A stretch of 29,436 nucleotides of DNA from Candidatus Shapirobacteria bacterium UBA2283 (GTDB taxonomy: Bacteria; Patescibacteriota; Microgenomatia; UBA12405). Shown here one piece after another: positions 1-8,553 of the stretch; positions within the stretch are counted from its first letter, which is position 1, and every line of letters starts with the position of its first letter. Under the pieces are notes generated by a model. That model worked only from the letters and a program-made list of their open reading frames with translations, was not told the origin of the DNA and did not search any database. The stretch covers positions 1-29,436 of the forward strand of contig DDWP01000093.1 of the NCBI GenBank assembly GCA_002345725.1, written 5' to 3'. Position numbers and translations under genes: made by a program.

Positions 1-51
1 GGGCAACCACTTGGAACTTTGAGGGTACTTCCTTTAAAGTGTCAAATTAAT

Positions 52-966
52 CTAGATTAGTGATTGGTATTCTGAATAATCGCGTATATAGTCATTTGGA
101 TCGTACTCATGAGAGGCAAAACACAATAAGATAGCGTCGTCGGAGTATTTGTATTGTGTGGCCCAAACCATATGTGGTATTAATATTCCTATACTCGGGC
201 TGTCTAATTTGATTTCTTCTCTAATCTTTCCATTGTCAAGTACGATTGAAATAGATCCGCGGAGACAGATGAGAAGTTGGTCACAAATCTTGTGGGCATG
301 CTCCCCCCGGACATCTTTTGTAGGAACGTCATAAACGATAAAATATCTCTTTGGTTTAAACGGCATATCTTTTCTAAACTCACTTGCAATTAGACTTCCT
401 CTCAAATCTTGATGTTTTGGAAAGTCGTACAGTTTGGCTCCTTTAATTGTTAGTTTGGTTCTATCTTGTGAGCTTTTTTGGTCTTGTTTTACTGTCTTGT
501 TAGAGTTTGCGTAACCGGAAATTCTGGCTGGATTGCCAATTACAATTGCATTTGCTGGTACAGAGTGTGTAACAACAGATCCCGCACCGATCATTGCGTT
601 TTGTCCAATAGTTATGCCTGGGAGAATGGTTGAATTTGCACCAACTGATGCACCTCTTTCAACTTTAGTAACTAAGAATTTTTCAGGATATTTCTTGCTT
701 CTTGGAAATTTATCGTTGGTGAATGTTACGTTTGGTCCAATAAAAACATCATCTTCAATAATCGTTCCGTCCCACAATTGAACACCACATTTTATCGTTA
801 CATTATTACCTATCGTTACATCATTTTCAATAAAAGTTTGGTCACATATGTTACAGTTATCTCCTATCTGGGCATTTGGTAAGATATGGGCAAATGCCCA
901 AATTCGAGTGTTTTTACCAATCTTCTTGCTTTCACAAATTCCGTTTGGGTGTATAAAATAATTCAT
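52..966 (-). CDS. Bifunctional sugar N-acetyltransferase / dTDP-4-oxo-6-deoxyglucose 3,4-ketoisomerase (WxcM/FdtD type)
   Basis: Two enzymes are fused in 304 residues. Residues 1-155 form a left-handed beta-helix acyltransferase with hexapeptide repeats and the TNDKFPRSK segment (83-91) typical of nucleotide-sugar N-acetyltransferases. After a polar linker (about 156-175), residues 176-304 form an FdtA/QdtA-like cupin with the RGEHAHK motif; H223 and H225 are the expected catalytic histidines. The family moves the keto group of dTDP-4-oxo-6-deoxyglucose from C4 to C3, and the acetyltransferase later acetylates the 3-amino sugar. The aminotransferase for the intervening step is two genes upstream. 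I chose the ATG at 966, four bases after the preceding stop; the ATG at 1053 would overlap the GT2 gene and add residues unlike the family. The product (Fuc3NAc or Qui3NAc) cannot be told apart by eye. Confidence 0.9.
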   Translation of the reverse strand: MNYFIHPNGICESKKIGKNTRIWAFAHILPNAQIGDNCNICDQTFIENDVTIGNNVTIKCGVQLWDGTIIEDDVFIGPNVTFTNDKFPRSKKYPEKFLVTKVERGASVGANSTILPGITIGQNAMIGAGSVVTHSVPANAIVIGNPARISGYANSNKTVKQDQKSSQDRTKLTIKGAKLYDFPKHQDLRGSLIASEFRKDMPFKPKRYFIVYDVPTKDVRGEHAHKICDQLLICLRGSISIVLDNGKIREEIKLDSPSIGILIPHMVWATQYKYSDDAILLCFASHEYDPNDYIRDYSEYQSLI

Positions 967-970
967 ATGC

Positions 971-1897
971 TTAATTGTATAAGATTTTGTCCATAATAAT
1001 TGTGTTCGGTCTATGTTTTGTATTTTCAAACATTCTCCACACATAAAGACCAATTATGCCAAATGAAAATAAGTTGATACTGCTAAAAAATGAGACTATT
1101 AGGAGGGTGGCAGTATAACCTGGTACGGTAATTGCGCCTGTTAATTTAGAAATTATGACAATTAAAGATAATGCTGCAGACATTAGTATGCCAATTAGTC
1201 CAAATTTAATTAATATCTTGATGGGTAGGTCTGAAAATGAGAAGATTGAGTCAGTCATGTATTTAACTTTTTTGTTAAAACTCCATGCACTTTTACCATA
1301 TTTGCGCTTCACTCTACTGTAATCAACATATTCTCTTTTGAATCCTATCCAAAACAATAGTCCAATTAGTGAACTATTGCTCTCTCTGAGACTTATTAAC
1401 ACATCTCTAACTAATTTGTCGCAACCAAAGATATCTACTCCACCAGGTGGGACGTCGTTTTGAATGTATTTTTTATAGATTTTCCAGAACATATTCGAAT
1501 ATAGATTATTTAGATAGCTATCTCTTCTTTCGATTCTTTTACCAATAACGATATTGGAATTATGTTTACTGAGTTTTTTGAACATCTTAATTACTAAAGA
1601 GGGTGGTTCTTGCATATCGGCAGCCATGACTGAAAAATAGGTTCCGGTTGCGTTTTCCAATCCTGTTTTAATGGCCGCGAAAGATCCAAAATTTCTAGAG
1701 TGCTGAATTAGTTGTGATTTAAATCGGTGTTTGTTTAATTGTTGCTTTAAAATTTCAAATTCGTTTTCTGGGTTTCCGTCTATTACAAATACAATTTCTA
1801 GATTGTGATTAAGCGATACATTTAACTTTTCTAGTGAGTCCAGCAATTCTGGTATAAACTGAGCATTTCTGTAAATTGGTATTATAAGTGAATACAT
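971..1897 (-). CDS. GT2 polyprenyl-phosphate glycosyltransferase (GtrB/ArnC/DPM1-like)
   Basis: A family 2 glycosyltransferase of 308 residues. The fold starts with SLIIPIYRN (3-11), has the first acidic residue at D40 (VIDG) and a metal-binding D94-M-Q96-EPP motif in the position of the DxQxPP of ArnC/GtrB enzymes. Two hydrophobic segments near residues 225-255 and 265-295 match the C-terminal membrane pair of GtrB-like proteins. Such enzymes load a sugar from a nucleotide donor onto undecaprenyl phosphate at the inner face of the membrane. It lies between the aminotransferase and the ketoisomerase/acetyltransferase genes, with only 1 bp and 4 bp spacers, so it probably handles the 3-amino-3,6-dideoxyhexose those enzymes make. 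That substrate is inferred from context only. Confidence 0.88.
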   Translation of the reverse strand: MYSLIIPIYRNAQFIPELLDSLEKLNVSLNHNLEIVFVIDGNPENEFEILKQQLNKHRFKSQLIQHSRNFGSFAAIKTGLENATGTYFSVMAADMQEPPSLVIKMFKKLSKHNSNIVIGKRIERRDSYLNNLYSNMFWKIYKKYIQNDVPPGGVDIFGCDKLVRDVLISLRESNSSLIGLLFWIGFKREYVDYSRVKRKYGKSAWSFNKKVKYMTDSIFSFSDLPIKILIKFGLIGILMSAALSLIVIISKLTGAITVPGYTATLLIVSFFSSINLFSFGIIGLYVWRMFENTKHRPNTIIMDKILYN

Positions 1898-1898
1898 T

Positions 1899-3020
1899 TT
1901 ATCTTGTTTTCCAGCTATTACATATCTTTACCACTTTATTAGCTTCCTCTGTTGTGATTAATGAGTTTATCGGTAGTGAAAGTTCTTGTTTAACTATTTT
2001 TTTGGCGTTATCTAGTGAACCGGATATTATGTGAGGAATATTGTGTAGTGCTGTTTGGTCTGTGATTAGGATAGGATAATGAATTCCACTTTCGATTTCG
2101 TTCTGTTTTAAGTATTCTTTAAGTACATCTCGGTGTTCCGAAAAAACTGGAAATAAATGATATACGGGTTTTGAGTTTTTTGGAATTTGGAGTAGGTTGA
2201 TTTCACTGTTTCTAATTCCGTTGATGTAAATTGAGGCTATTTGTCGTCTATGTTCGGTTTGTTTTTTTAATTTTGGTAGAAAAACATCTTTCATTATAAT
2301 TGCCTGTAATTCATCTAGACGGCTATTCATTCCCACGATGGAATGGTTGTACTTGCTGCTTTGACCGTAGTCTCTAATGGTATTAGAAATTTCGTGAAGG
2401 TTGCTGTCTGTGGTAAGTAGCGCGCCACCATCACCAAAACATCCGAGGTTTTTGGTTGGATAAAAACTGGTGGCCGTTATCTGTCCTACTGAACCCACAA
2501 AGCCACTTTCATCTTCTGCAAGTACTGCTTGAGCACAATCTTCAACAATTTTTAGATCAAAGTCTTCTTTTAACTTTTTAAGTTTTTCAAGATTAATGGC
2601 TTGTCCATATAAATGAACTGGAATAAAAAATTTTACGTTGGGGTTGTTTGTAAAGAAGTCTCGGGCCAAATTTAGGTCAATTAAGCCGTTTTCATCTGTA
2701 TCAACAAAAGCTGGTATGCCGCCGCATCGAAGTATTGCAAGGGTGGTAGCAAATGCACTAAGTGGTGTTGTGAGTACGATATCTCCTGGTTTTATACCTA
2801 GTGCCCTCAATCCGATTTCGATGGCGTCTAGTCCGCTTGCGCAACCAGTGCAGTATTTATTGTTAGGGTAAAACTTAGTTAGTTCTTGTTCAAAGTCCTT
2901 GACACCTTGACCAAGGATGTACCAGCCACTTTTACCAAATTTTTTTACTGAATCAATAACCTCTTTTTCTATTTGAGTCCAAAGTAACTGAAAATCATTT
3001 AGTTTGATCATATTATTCAT
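1899..3020 (-). CDS. DegT/DnrJ/EryC1/StrS sugar aminotransferase (FdtB/QdtB-like)
   Basis: A PLP-dependent nucleotide-sugar aminotransferase of 373 residues, the usual family length. The PLP Schiff-base lysine is K190 in SFYPTKNLGCFGDGGA, the PLP-ring aspartate is in VEDCAQA (D161, Q164), and the N-terminal ASGLDAIEIGLRALGIKPGD block is characteristic of 3-aminotransferases such as FdtB/QdtB. It should aminate C3 of dTDP-3-oxo-6-deoxyhexose using glutamate. Operon partners supply the 3,4-ketoisomerase and the N-acetyltransferase, completing the late steps of dTDP-Fuc3NAc or dTDP-Qui3NAc synthesis. The RmlA and RmlB enzymes needed earlier are not in this window. The start may be the ATG at 3020 or the one three codons later; neither has a clear Shine-Dalgarno. 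Confidence 0.92.
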   Translation of the reverse strand: MNNMIKLNDFQLLWTQIEKEVIDSVKKFGKSGWYILGQGVKDFEQELTKFYPNNKYCTGCASGLDAIEIGLRALGIKPGDIVLTTPLSAFATTLAILRCGGIPAFVDTDENGLIDLNLARDFFTNNPNVKFFIPVHLYGQAINLEKLKKLKEDFDLKIVEDCAQAVLAEDESGFVGSVGQITATSFYPTKNLGCFGDGGALLTTDSNLHEISNTIRDYGQSSKYNHSIVGMNSRLDELQAIIMKDVFLPKLKKQTEHRRQIASIYINGIRNSEINLLQIPKNSKPVYHLFPVFSEHRDVLKEYLKQNEIESGIHYPILITDQTALHNIPHIISGSLDNAKKIVKQELSLPINSLITTEEANKVVKICNSWKTR

Positions 3021-3045
3021 TTTTGTAAGTTGCTTAATTATATTA

Positions 3046-4779
3046 TTATACCCTGTCTTGATTGGAGGTGAATATCTTCCTGTAATCTGGATATTTATTA
3101 AAAAAGAAATTTTCTATCTTGTCAATCTGTTGTGGTGTATATTCAGCTTTTTTTTCAAAGATGTGAATCTTGGACCCATCTTCTAGGCTTTGCGTAACTG
3201 ATGTAACTATTTTGTAATTGAGTCCAAACTCTTGTTGTTTAATGATATTGTTAAGAAAGTATCCAACAACTAATTGTCTCTCTGGATTAAGGTGTGACCA
3301 GTTTGGAGAAACAACAATGATATATCTAGACTTAAATAGTTCATGGGGTAATCCATCTATTTTGTCTACGTGGGAGTGTGGGATGTTGAGGTGTTTGCAG
3401 AGATCTTTATTGTGATGAGTAAAAAAACAATAGCTGTTGACTGTTGACGAGTTAAATAGTCTTGAACTGGCTAGTGTGTAGATTTTGTCGTGTGGCTGTA
3501 TATCTATTGTTTCGAGTTTAGAGAATAGCTCTGTAATGGTGGATAGATCATTTCTGTAGTAGGGGAAATTGGGTGATGTTGTGAGGACCTTGTTAACTAT
3601 CGGTGGAAACTCTATAGGTATAAATGTTTTTATGAAATTTAATGATGCTAGAAAGCATATAATTAGGGTGAAAGCTATAGAGAGAATCCGTTTGTTTTTT
3701 AGGGAAGTGAGAATTGTGAAGATGGAGTAGCTTTGAAAATATAATATAGGAAGTAAGATTAGATAATAGTTGTGTTGTCCAAAATTCTGAGCTGTAAAGA
3801 AAATTATAAATGTAAAGATTAGACTGATGAGGCTAAACAGAGATATGAAGCTTGATTGCTTGTGTTTTAGCCAACTCAATGTTTGAAATGTAATTCCGAG
3901 AAGAAATAAGATCGTAGAAAATGAACCCATAAATGTGAATAAACGAAAGATCTCTTTTAGTAAGTTGAAGTCTGGCCTGTAAGCGTCATGCATGTCGCTA
4001 TAATTTCGAAATAACGATAAAAACAGTTCATTAAAGAGCAGATAGAGAATTATTAATGAGATGCCACCAATTTGGAATATTCTGAATAGAGGTCTTATGG
4101 TTTTTTTTATCGATTTTGAGGAGTTTATTATTGCAATGATACTGGTGGTAAATAAAAATGAAATAACACTAAACGCGTACCATCGCCTAAAGATAAATGG
4201 AAGAACTAGTACCATGGATATTAAAATTACCGTGTGTGTTTGTGGTTTTGTGAGAATTTTTGTCCAATATATATATATAGCAAGGAGCATTGGGAACAAA
4301 CCGACAATATCGATATATCCTTTAATAACTGGAGCCCAGATTAAGGTTGATAAGACAACTATGAAATTCACGGTTGTGAGTATTAGGGTATCGTTGGGCA
4401 CTTTATGCAATCCCATTAAACTTTTCTTGATTATTGATACCAATAAGATAATGCTTGGAATTGCGTAAAGTATTGCAATGCTCGTAATATATAGATGTCT
4501 TGACTTTATGCTGTCACCAAATATTAGCGCAATGATTAGTCCTGGGGTGAAGTTGTAGTCATATCTACCGATACTATTCCAGGTTAATAAAAGTCCTTCT
4601 GAGATATTTTCTCTAATAATTGTACCTAGCCTGGTCGTGAATTCCCAGTATGCCCCAAAGTCCCAATAATATATAAATTGTTCCCTATCTATGTAATATT
4701 GTAAGAATATGAGGATAAATATGAAAAGCGAGGCAAGGGTAAGTAGTTGGTGAACTTTATTGCCTGTATTATCTTTCAT
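3046..4779 (-). CDS. Polytopic membrane protein, probable GT-C type glycosyltransferase
   Basis: A 577-residue protein that is hydrophobic for most of its first 390 residues, with roughly ten or more membrane segments, followed by a soluble C-terminal part of about 180 residues. After the first membrane segment there is an acidic/aromatic loop (YWDFGAYWEF, near 39-48), where GT-C enzymes carry their catalytic acidic residues. This topology is that of GT-C (PMT/ArnT-like) transferases, which use a polyprenyl-phosphate sugar outside the membrane. I recognise no specific family signature. It could instead be a flippase- or polymerase-like protein, but the large C-terminal soluble domain argues for GT-C. 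It lies 25 bp upstream of the aminotransferase gene and 5 bp downstream of a GT4 gene. Confidence 0.7.
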   Translation of the reverse strand: MKDNTGNKVHQLLTLASLFIFILIFLQYYIDREQFIYYWDFGAYWEFTTRLGTIIRENISEGLLLTWNSIGRYDYNFTPGLIIALIFGDSIKSRHLYITSIAILYAIPSIILLVSIIKKSLMGLHKVPNDTLILTTVNFIVVLSTLIWAPVIKGYIDIVGLFPMLLAIYIYWTKILTKPQTHTVILISMVLVLPFIFRRWYAFSVISFLFTTSIIAIINSSKSIKKTIRPLFRIFQIGGISLIILYLLFNELFLSLFRNYSDMHDAYRPDFNLLKEIFRLFTFMGSFSTILFLLGITFQTLSWLKHKQSSFISLFSLISLIFTFIIFFTAQNFGQHNYYLILLPILYFQSYSIFTILTSLKNKRILSIAFTLIICFLASLNFIKTFIPIEFPPIVNKVLTTSPNFPYYRNDLSTITELFSKLETIDIQPHDKIYTLASSRLFNSSTVNSYCFFTHHNKDLCKHLNIPHSHVDKIDGLPHELFKSRYIIVVSPNWSHLNPERQLVVGYFLNNIIKQQEFGLNYKIVTSVTQSLEDGSKIHIFEKKAEYTPQQIDKIENFFFNKYPDYRKIFTSNQDRV

Positions 4780-4784
4780 TACTT

Positions 4785-6014
4785 CTATGCGATTTGATTA
4801 TAGATACTTTCTAGTTCAATCCGATTATCATATATTGATTTAACTTTTGGTATTTTGGTTTTAAAGAGGTTAATTAATGTTGGATTGTTGTATATGTGTA
4901 GTATTTTTTGTTTGAGTGATTTAGAGTCTCCAGCTTTGAAGTGAAGACCATTCTTTTGGTTTGTAACTTTTTCGGCCATGCCACCTATGTTGGAACAGAT
5001 TACTGGTATCTTTGCCATAAATGCTTCCTGTATGACTAATGGTGAATTCTCCCACCAAATTGATGGAACTACCAAACAATCATATAGACTTAGGATGTTT
5101 GGCAACTCTGTTTGTGAGTATGGTCCATGGAATTTGACGTTGTCAAGTTGTTTTATTTTCTCTAAGATATTTTGATTATATTCTTGATCATCTTGCATTT
5201 TTCCGTAAATGTCTAAACTTATGTTGTAGTTAGTTAAGACTTCCATTGCTTCTAAAAGTATTTGGAGTCCTTTAAAATAATTTATTTGTCCGATGTAGAT
5301 AAGTTTTAGTTGTCCGCTTTGTTGTCTATTATTGCTGTCTGCTTTGTGTTCAAATATATGTTGTCCGTTTTCTGATACAAGGAATTTGTTTGATTTAATT
5401 CCTAAGTCTACGTATCTTGATTTGATGAAATTTGAAGGTCCAGTGAATAGATCGATGTATGAAAAGTAGAGTTTAATATTTTTACGACGATCAGATATTA
5501 TTTTTTTTGGGATATACGGAAAACACTTTGAACACTCTTTGAGTGATGATTTGTTGCAGAGTGTGTTGTTTTGCCATTTTGTTTTTATCATTTGTCCAGA
5601 ATTTGGACATATGCCCATATATTCGTGGGTAGTTAAGACTATTTTTGTGTTTGGTAGTGTCTCTTTTGCTATTTTAAACCAGCTGAGTGATAAATGGAGA
5701 TAATGCTCAAAATGAATAATGTCTGGTTTTGTGTTGATTAAAAACTCTTTAAAGAAATCGTCACTTTCTTGGTTAGTTAAGTTAAAAATATCAACATGTG
5801 GCGTGTGTGTGTAGAATTTTTGAGGATCTCTCTCGTCGCTCCATATCAAATTTGTCCAGAATTTATTGTAGTTTGTACGGGAAAGAAGTATTGGAAAAAA
5901 AGTATCACTTTTTTTGAATTCATTGAATAGGTTGTTTATGTACACCTCAACTCCCCCATATGATTCTGGGGGTAGTCCGTGTGTGATGAACAGTACCGTT
6001 TTAGTTTTAGACAT
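4785..6014 (-). CDS. GT4 family glycosyltransferase with Cys-rich insert
   Basis: A GT-B fold, family 4 retaining glycosyltransferase of 409 residues. The N-terminal acceptor domain opens with FITHGLPPESYGGVEVYINNL (in part residues 9-29). The C-terminal donor domain carries the EX7E pair (E322 and E330 in WWENSPLVIQEAF). An insert with four cysteines (C136, C153, C161, C164) resembles the CP...C...C..CF block of a large GT4 subgroup and may bind metal; that is inference. It is cytoplasmic and probably adds one sugar to the lipid-linked glycan. Its start overlaps the end of the upstream GT2 gene by 8 bp, indicating translational coupling. Donor and acceptor are unknown. Confidence 0.9.
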   Translation of the reverse strand: MSKTKTVLFITHGLPPESYGGVEVYINNLFNEFKKSDTFFPILLSRTNYNKFWTNLIWSDERDPQKFYTHTPHVDIFNLTNQESDDFFKEFLINTKPDIIHFEHYLHLSLSWFKIAKETLPNTKIVLTTHEYMGICPNSGQMIKTKWQNNTLCNKSSLKECSKCFPYIPKKIISDRRKNIKLYFSYIDLFTGPSNFIKSRYVDLGIKSNKFLVSENGQHIFEHKADSNNRQQSGQLKLIYIGQINYFKGLQILLEAMEVLTNYNISLDIYGKMQDDQEYNQNILEKIKQLDNVKFHGPYSQTELPNILSLYDCLVVPSIWWENSPLVIQEAFMAKIPVICSNIGGMAEKVTNQKNGLHFKAGDSKSLKQKILHIYNNPTLINLFKTKIPKVKSIYDNRIELESIYNQIA

Positions 6015-7146
6015 ATTGAGGATAAGTTTTAATTAAGAATTTAGACCACTTGCTTTGGTAATAGTCATGATTATGTTGATATATCAAACTTCTTTTCTTG
6101 CTTGGTGTCTTGACAGTTAGCCCCTCATAATGAATAAGAACACTTTCGTAAGAAAAAAATATCCTCTTGTTGTCTTTAACTATTTTGTTGCAAAAATCAG
6201 AATCATCAAAACCACCGGCTCCAAGATAATGATAGTCTAACATGTCATGGTTAAAGAAGGTTGTTCTTTTTGTTGCTAGTGACGCACCTGTAACCATAGG
6301 TACTGTACTGGATGTTATCTTGGGAAATTTAATATTAAAAAATTTGAAGTAGTGATAATTGTATATCTTTTTGTCTATTTTTCGAAATGGATACATCCCG
6401 GCGTGTTGGACAAGTTTTTTGTCTGGGTAAATCAAAAAACTACCTGAAACTTCAATATCGTTGCCCTTTAGTGGTTTAATGAGTGCAGATAACCAGGAAT
6501 TGTTTATGACCTCCGTATCATCATTTAATAAATGTAGATATTCACCTTTAGATATCTCTGCCAGCTTATTAATTGATGCCACGAAGCCTAGATTGTTGCT
6601 TCCAGAAATTATTGTAACGTGAAGTTTTTTTAGTAAGTTTTTGTTCTCTTTAGCCCAATCTTCAACTGTTTTTTTGGAATCTGGTTTGTCGTTACAAATT
6701 AGTATTTCATAGGTCATTGTATCGGGGTGTTTGTTAATTGAGTTCAACAAAACATCTAAATGACCTGTAGATCCGTATGTAGGAATTAATATACTTACCT
6801 TCGGAGAGTCTGTATGATTTTGAACAATATATTCGTATGTGGTTGTCTTGAGACGAGTAAAGAATTCTATCTCTAGATATTTAAAATAAAATTGATGGTA
6901 AATATATTTTACAGGTAAAAGTATTTGTTTATATGGTAAGATTTTTTGTCTTGTATGGTTAATCAATATACTCTTAATTCTATTTATCTTTTGCCAGAGT
7001 TTGTATGATTTTGCATTGTATATCTTACTAAGTTCGCTTTCCAGGCGATATTGTTCGTTTAGCAATTGATTTCGGCTATCTATTAATTTGGAGTTTTCTT
7101 CCTTCTGCTTCATTAAATTTTGGATGCTTTGTTGTGTGTGTCTCAT
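6007..7146 (-). CDS. GT2 glycosyltransferase with N-terminal coiled coil
   Basis: A 379-residue protein in two parts. Residues 1-60 are charged and heptad-like (predicted coiled coil by eye), ending in SYKLWQKINRIK (47-58). From residue 116 a GT2 domain begins (KVSILIPTYGS), with the metal site in LNDDTEV (D209, D210), a GGFDDSDFC block (311-319) expected around the catalytic base, and a conserved HYEG (339-342). The arrangement resembles O-antigen rhamnosyltransferase-like GT2 proteins. The coiled-coil plus KLW motif is mirrored at the C terminus of the gene just upstream, so the two proteins may bind each other. The start lies four bases after the upstream stop. The sugar transferred is unknown. 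Confidence 0.88.
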   Translation of the reverse strand: MRHTQQSIQNLMKQKEENSKLIDSRNQLLNEQYRLESELSKIYNAKSYKLWQKINRIKSILINHTRQKILPYKQILLPVKYIYHQFYFKYLEIEFFTRLKTTTYEYIVQNHTDSPKVSILIPTYGSTGHLDVLLNSINKHPDTMTYEILICNDKPDSKKTVEDWAKENKNLLKKLHVTIISGSNNLGFVASINKLAEISKGEYLHLLNDDTEVINNSWLSALIKPLKGNDIEVSGSFLIYPDKKLVQHAGMYPFRKIDKKIYNYHYFKFFNIKFPKITSSTVPMVTGASLATKRTTFFNHDMLDYHYLGAGGFDDSDFCNKIVKDNKRIFFSYESVLIHYEGLTVKTPSKKRSLIYQHNHDYYQSKWSKFLIKTYPQYV

Positions 7147-7150
7147 ATGA

Positions 7151-8434
7151 TTATAGTTTTTTGGCTACGTCTTTTATATTGTTGTATGTGCGCCATATTT
7201 TAAAAAATTTTGAGCTCTTAATCTCGTTTAGATTTTCTTGGTGGAGTCTGTTTTTTTCTTCAATGTTTTGGATCTCTGATTTTAGTTTTGTATTTTCCTG
7301 GATAATATTATTGCTTGTTGTATCTACATATCTTTTGTAGCTTTCGTAATAAATTTTATAGATTTTGGTGGTTTTATTTTTTGTATTGTATTTTTCGTCA
7401 AACTTCTCTTTGTGTAGTTGGTAGGTATATTCTCGGGTAGTTTTAATGGCTTGAGATATATATCTTGTTATCCTTAAGTCTTTCTCGTCTGCATTATTTG
7501 AACTTGATCCTCCTATTATCTTGGAATATAATTTTATTATTTTCTTGCAGTTATGATTGGCATCAAATTTTTTGATGGCGAGATTTTTTAGGATCTCTCC
7601 TTGAGAATGGTCGTATCTCTTGATTTCTTTAATTAGGTCGTTGACAGTGTAGTTTTTTGAATAGTGTCTGCCCGAAAAGTTGTTAAAGTTAAGCTTGTCA
7701 AAGTTTTTACTAGAGACGACCCCGTCGCCTCCAAGATAGTCATATACAATTGGTATCCTTCCGCAGAGCATTGTTTCGATAACCCCTCTTCCCAGTGAGA
7801 ATACTATGTCAGATTTGTTTATCTCTTTTGGTAAATCATCTTGGTTGATAAAACCAAATCGTGATCCTTTTGCTATTAATTCTATATTTTGTTGCCGACA
7901 AGCCTCTCTAATATTCTCCTCCTCTTTTTCGCCTATTCTGGAGCTTAATAGAAGTGCCCTTTGTGGAACTGGATTAACTGTCGTGGTTGGGTAAAACTTT
8001 GAGGTGTCGACTAAATTACCTATGGTGGTAATCATATCGTCGGGAATATTGTATCTATTTAGGTTTTGTCTCACCTCTTCACTTATTGCTATATAGTGTG
8101 AAATATTTATGTTAATAGGAGGTGGCTGTTCTAAGAATGGTAAGATTCCGTGGGACTCGAATATTATTGGAGTATGTGGAAAGATATCTCTAATCTCTAT
8201 TGCATTGATGTTGTGATGAACGTGAATGATATCGAATGGGATGCTGGAGAATTCTTTAAGGTCACCGGAGACTGTGATGTCTAATGATGAAAATTTGCTT
8301 AAGAAATTGTTGACATAGTGTGAATATATATAAACTTTATGTCCGTTCTGCTTTAAAAATTCAGCTAACGTAGCGGTAAATATTTCTGTTCCTCCACAGC
8401 TTAGTAGGTGGTGATTGGTAAGAAGAATGTTCAT
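7151..8434 (-). CDS. GT4-like glycosyltransferase with C-terminal coiled coil
   Basis: A 427-residue GT-B protein. The N terminus (LLTNHHLLSCGGTEIF, 4-19) and the donor half (RGVIETMLCGRIPIVYDYLGG, in part 216-235) identify a GT4-like enzyme. The first Glu of the usual EX7E pair is missing: position 212 is Phe, and only E220 remains. Residues about 310-427 form a long charged helix-rich tail with heptads, ending in KFFKIWRTYNNIK (409-421). That tail copies the motif at the N terminus of the next gene product. It may be an active GT with a variant active site or a scaffolding subunit. The gene follows the only sizeable intergenic gap of the left operon (119 bp), where an internal promoter could lie. 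Confidence 0.82.
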   Translation of the reverse strand: MNILLTNHHLLSCGGTEIFTATLAEFLKQNGHKVYIYSHYVNNFLSKFSSLDITVSGDLKEFSSIPFDIIHVHHNINAIEIRDIFPHTPIIFESHGILPFLEQPPPININISHYIAISEEVRQNLNRYNIPDDMITTIGNLVDTSKFYPTTTVNPVPQRALLLSSRIGEKEEENIREACRQQNIELIAKGSRFGFINQDDLPKEINKSDIVFSLGRGVIETMLCGRIPIVYDYLGGDGVVSSKNFDKLNFNNFSGRHYSKNYTVNDLIKEIKRYDHSQGEILKNLAIKKFDANHNCKKIIKLYSKIIGGSSSNNADEKDLRITRYISQAIKTTREYTYQLHKEKFDEKYNTKNKTTKIYKIYYESYKRYVDTTSNNIIQENTKLKSEIQNIEEKNRLHQENLNEIKSSKFFKIWRTYNNIKDVAKKL

Positions 8435-8553
8435 AATAAAATCTCTTAGGTCTTAATTTTAACAAAGTATTTCGCTTTTTGTTGTAACGACCGGTGACAA
8501 TGGTGTTGTCTTAAAGTGTGTTTTTGATGGTGTGATCATGATGAGATGGTGGG
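8435..8553. other. Intergenic gap inside the left operon, possible internal promoter
   Basis: This is the longest non-coding stretch in the window (119 bp). On the minus strand a TAAAAT box (8456-8461) lies 21 bp before the GT4-like start codon, but I see no matching -35 hexamer at 16-18 bp. A 26-codon open frame (8459-8539, minus) exists without a ribosome-binding site and looks fortuitous. No strong terminator hairpin is visible. Confidence 0.3.

Noticed and set aside
1..51. Possible start of another gene left of the ketoisomerase gene
   Set aside because: One minus-strand frame stays open to the window edge, but too little sequence is present to show a start codon or a family.
967..1053. 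N-terminal extension of the acetyltransferase/ketoisomerase gene to an ATG at 1053
   Set aside because: It would lie inside the GT2 gene, and the acyltransferase fold starts naturally at the ATG at 966, four bases after the GT2 stop.
4061..4468. 135-residue plus-strand frame opposite the GT-C-like gene
   Set aside because: Antisense to a long hydrophobic membrane protein, which commonly leaves open frames on the other strand; no motifs seen.
8459..8539. 26-codon minus-strand open frame in the 119-bp gap
   Set aside because: It has no ribosome-binding site and a low-complexity Thr/Lys/Pro composition, and its length is expected by chance.
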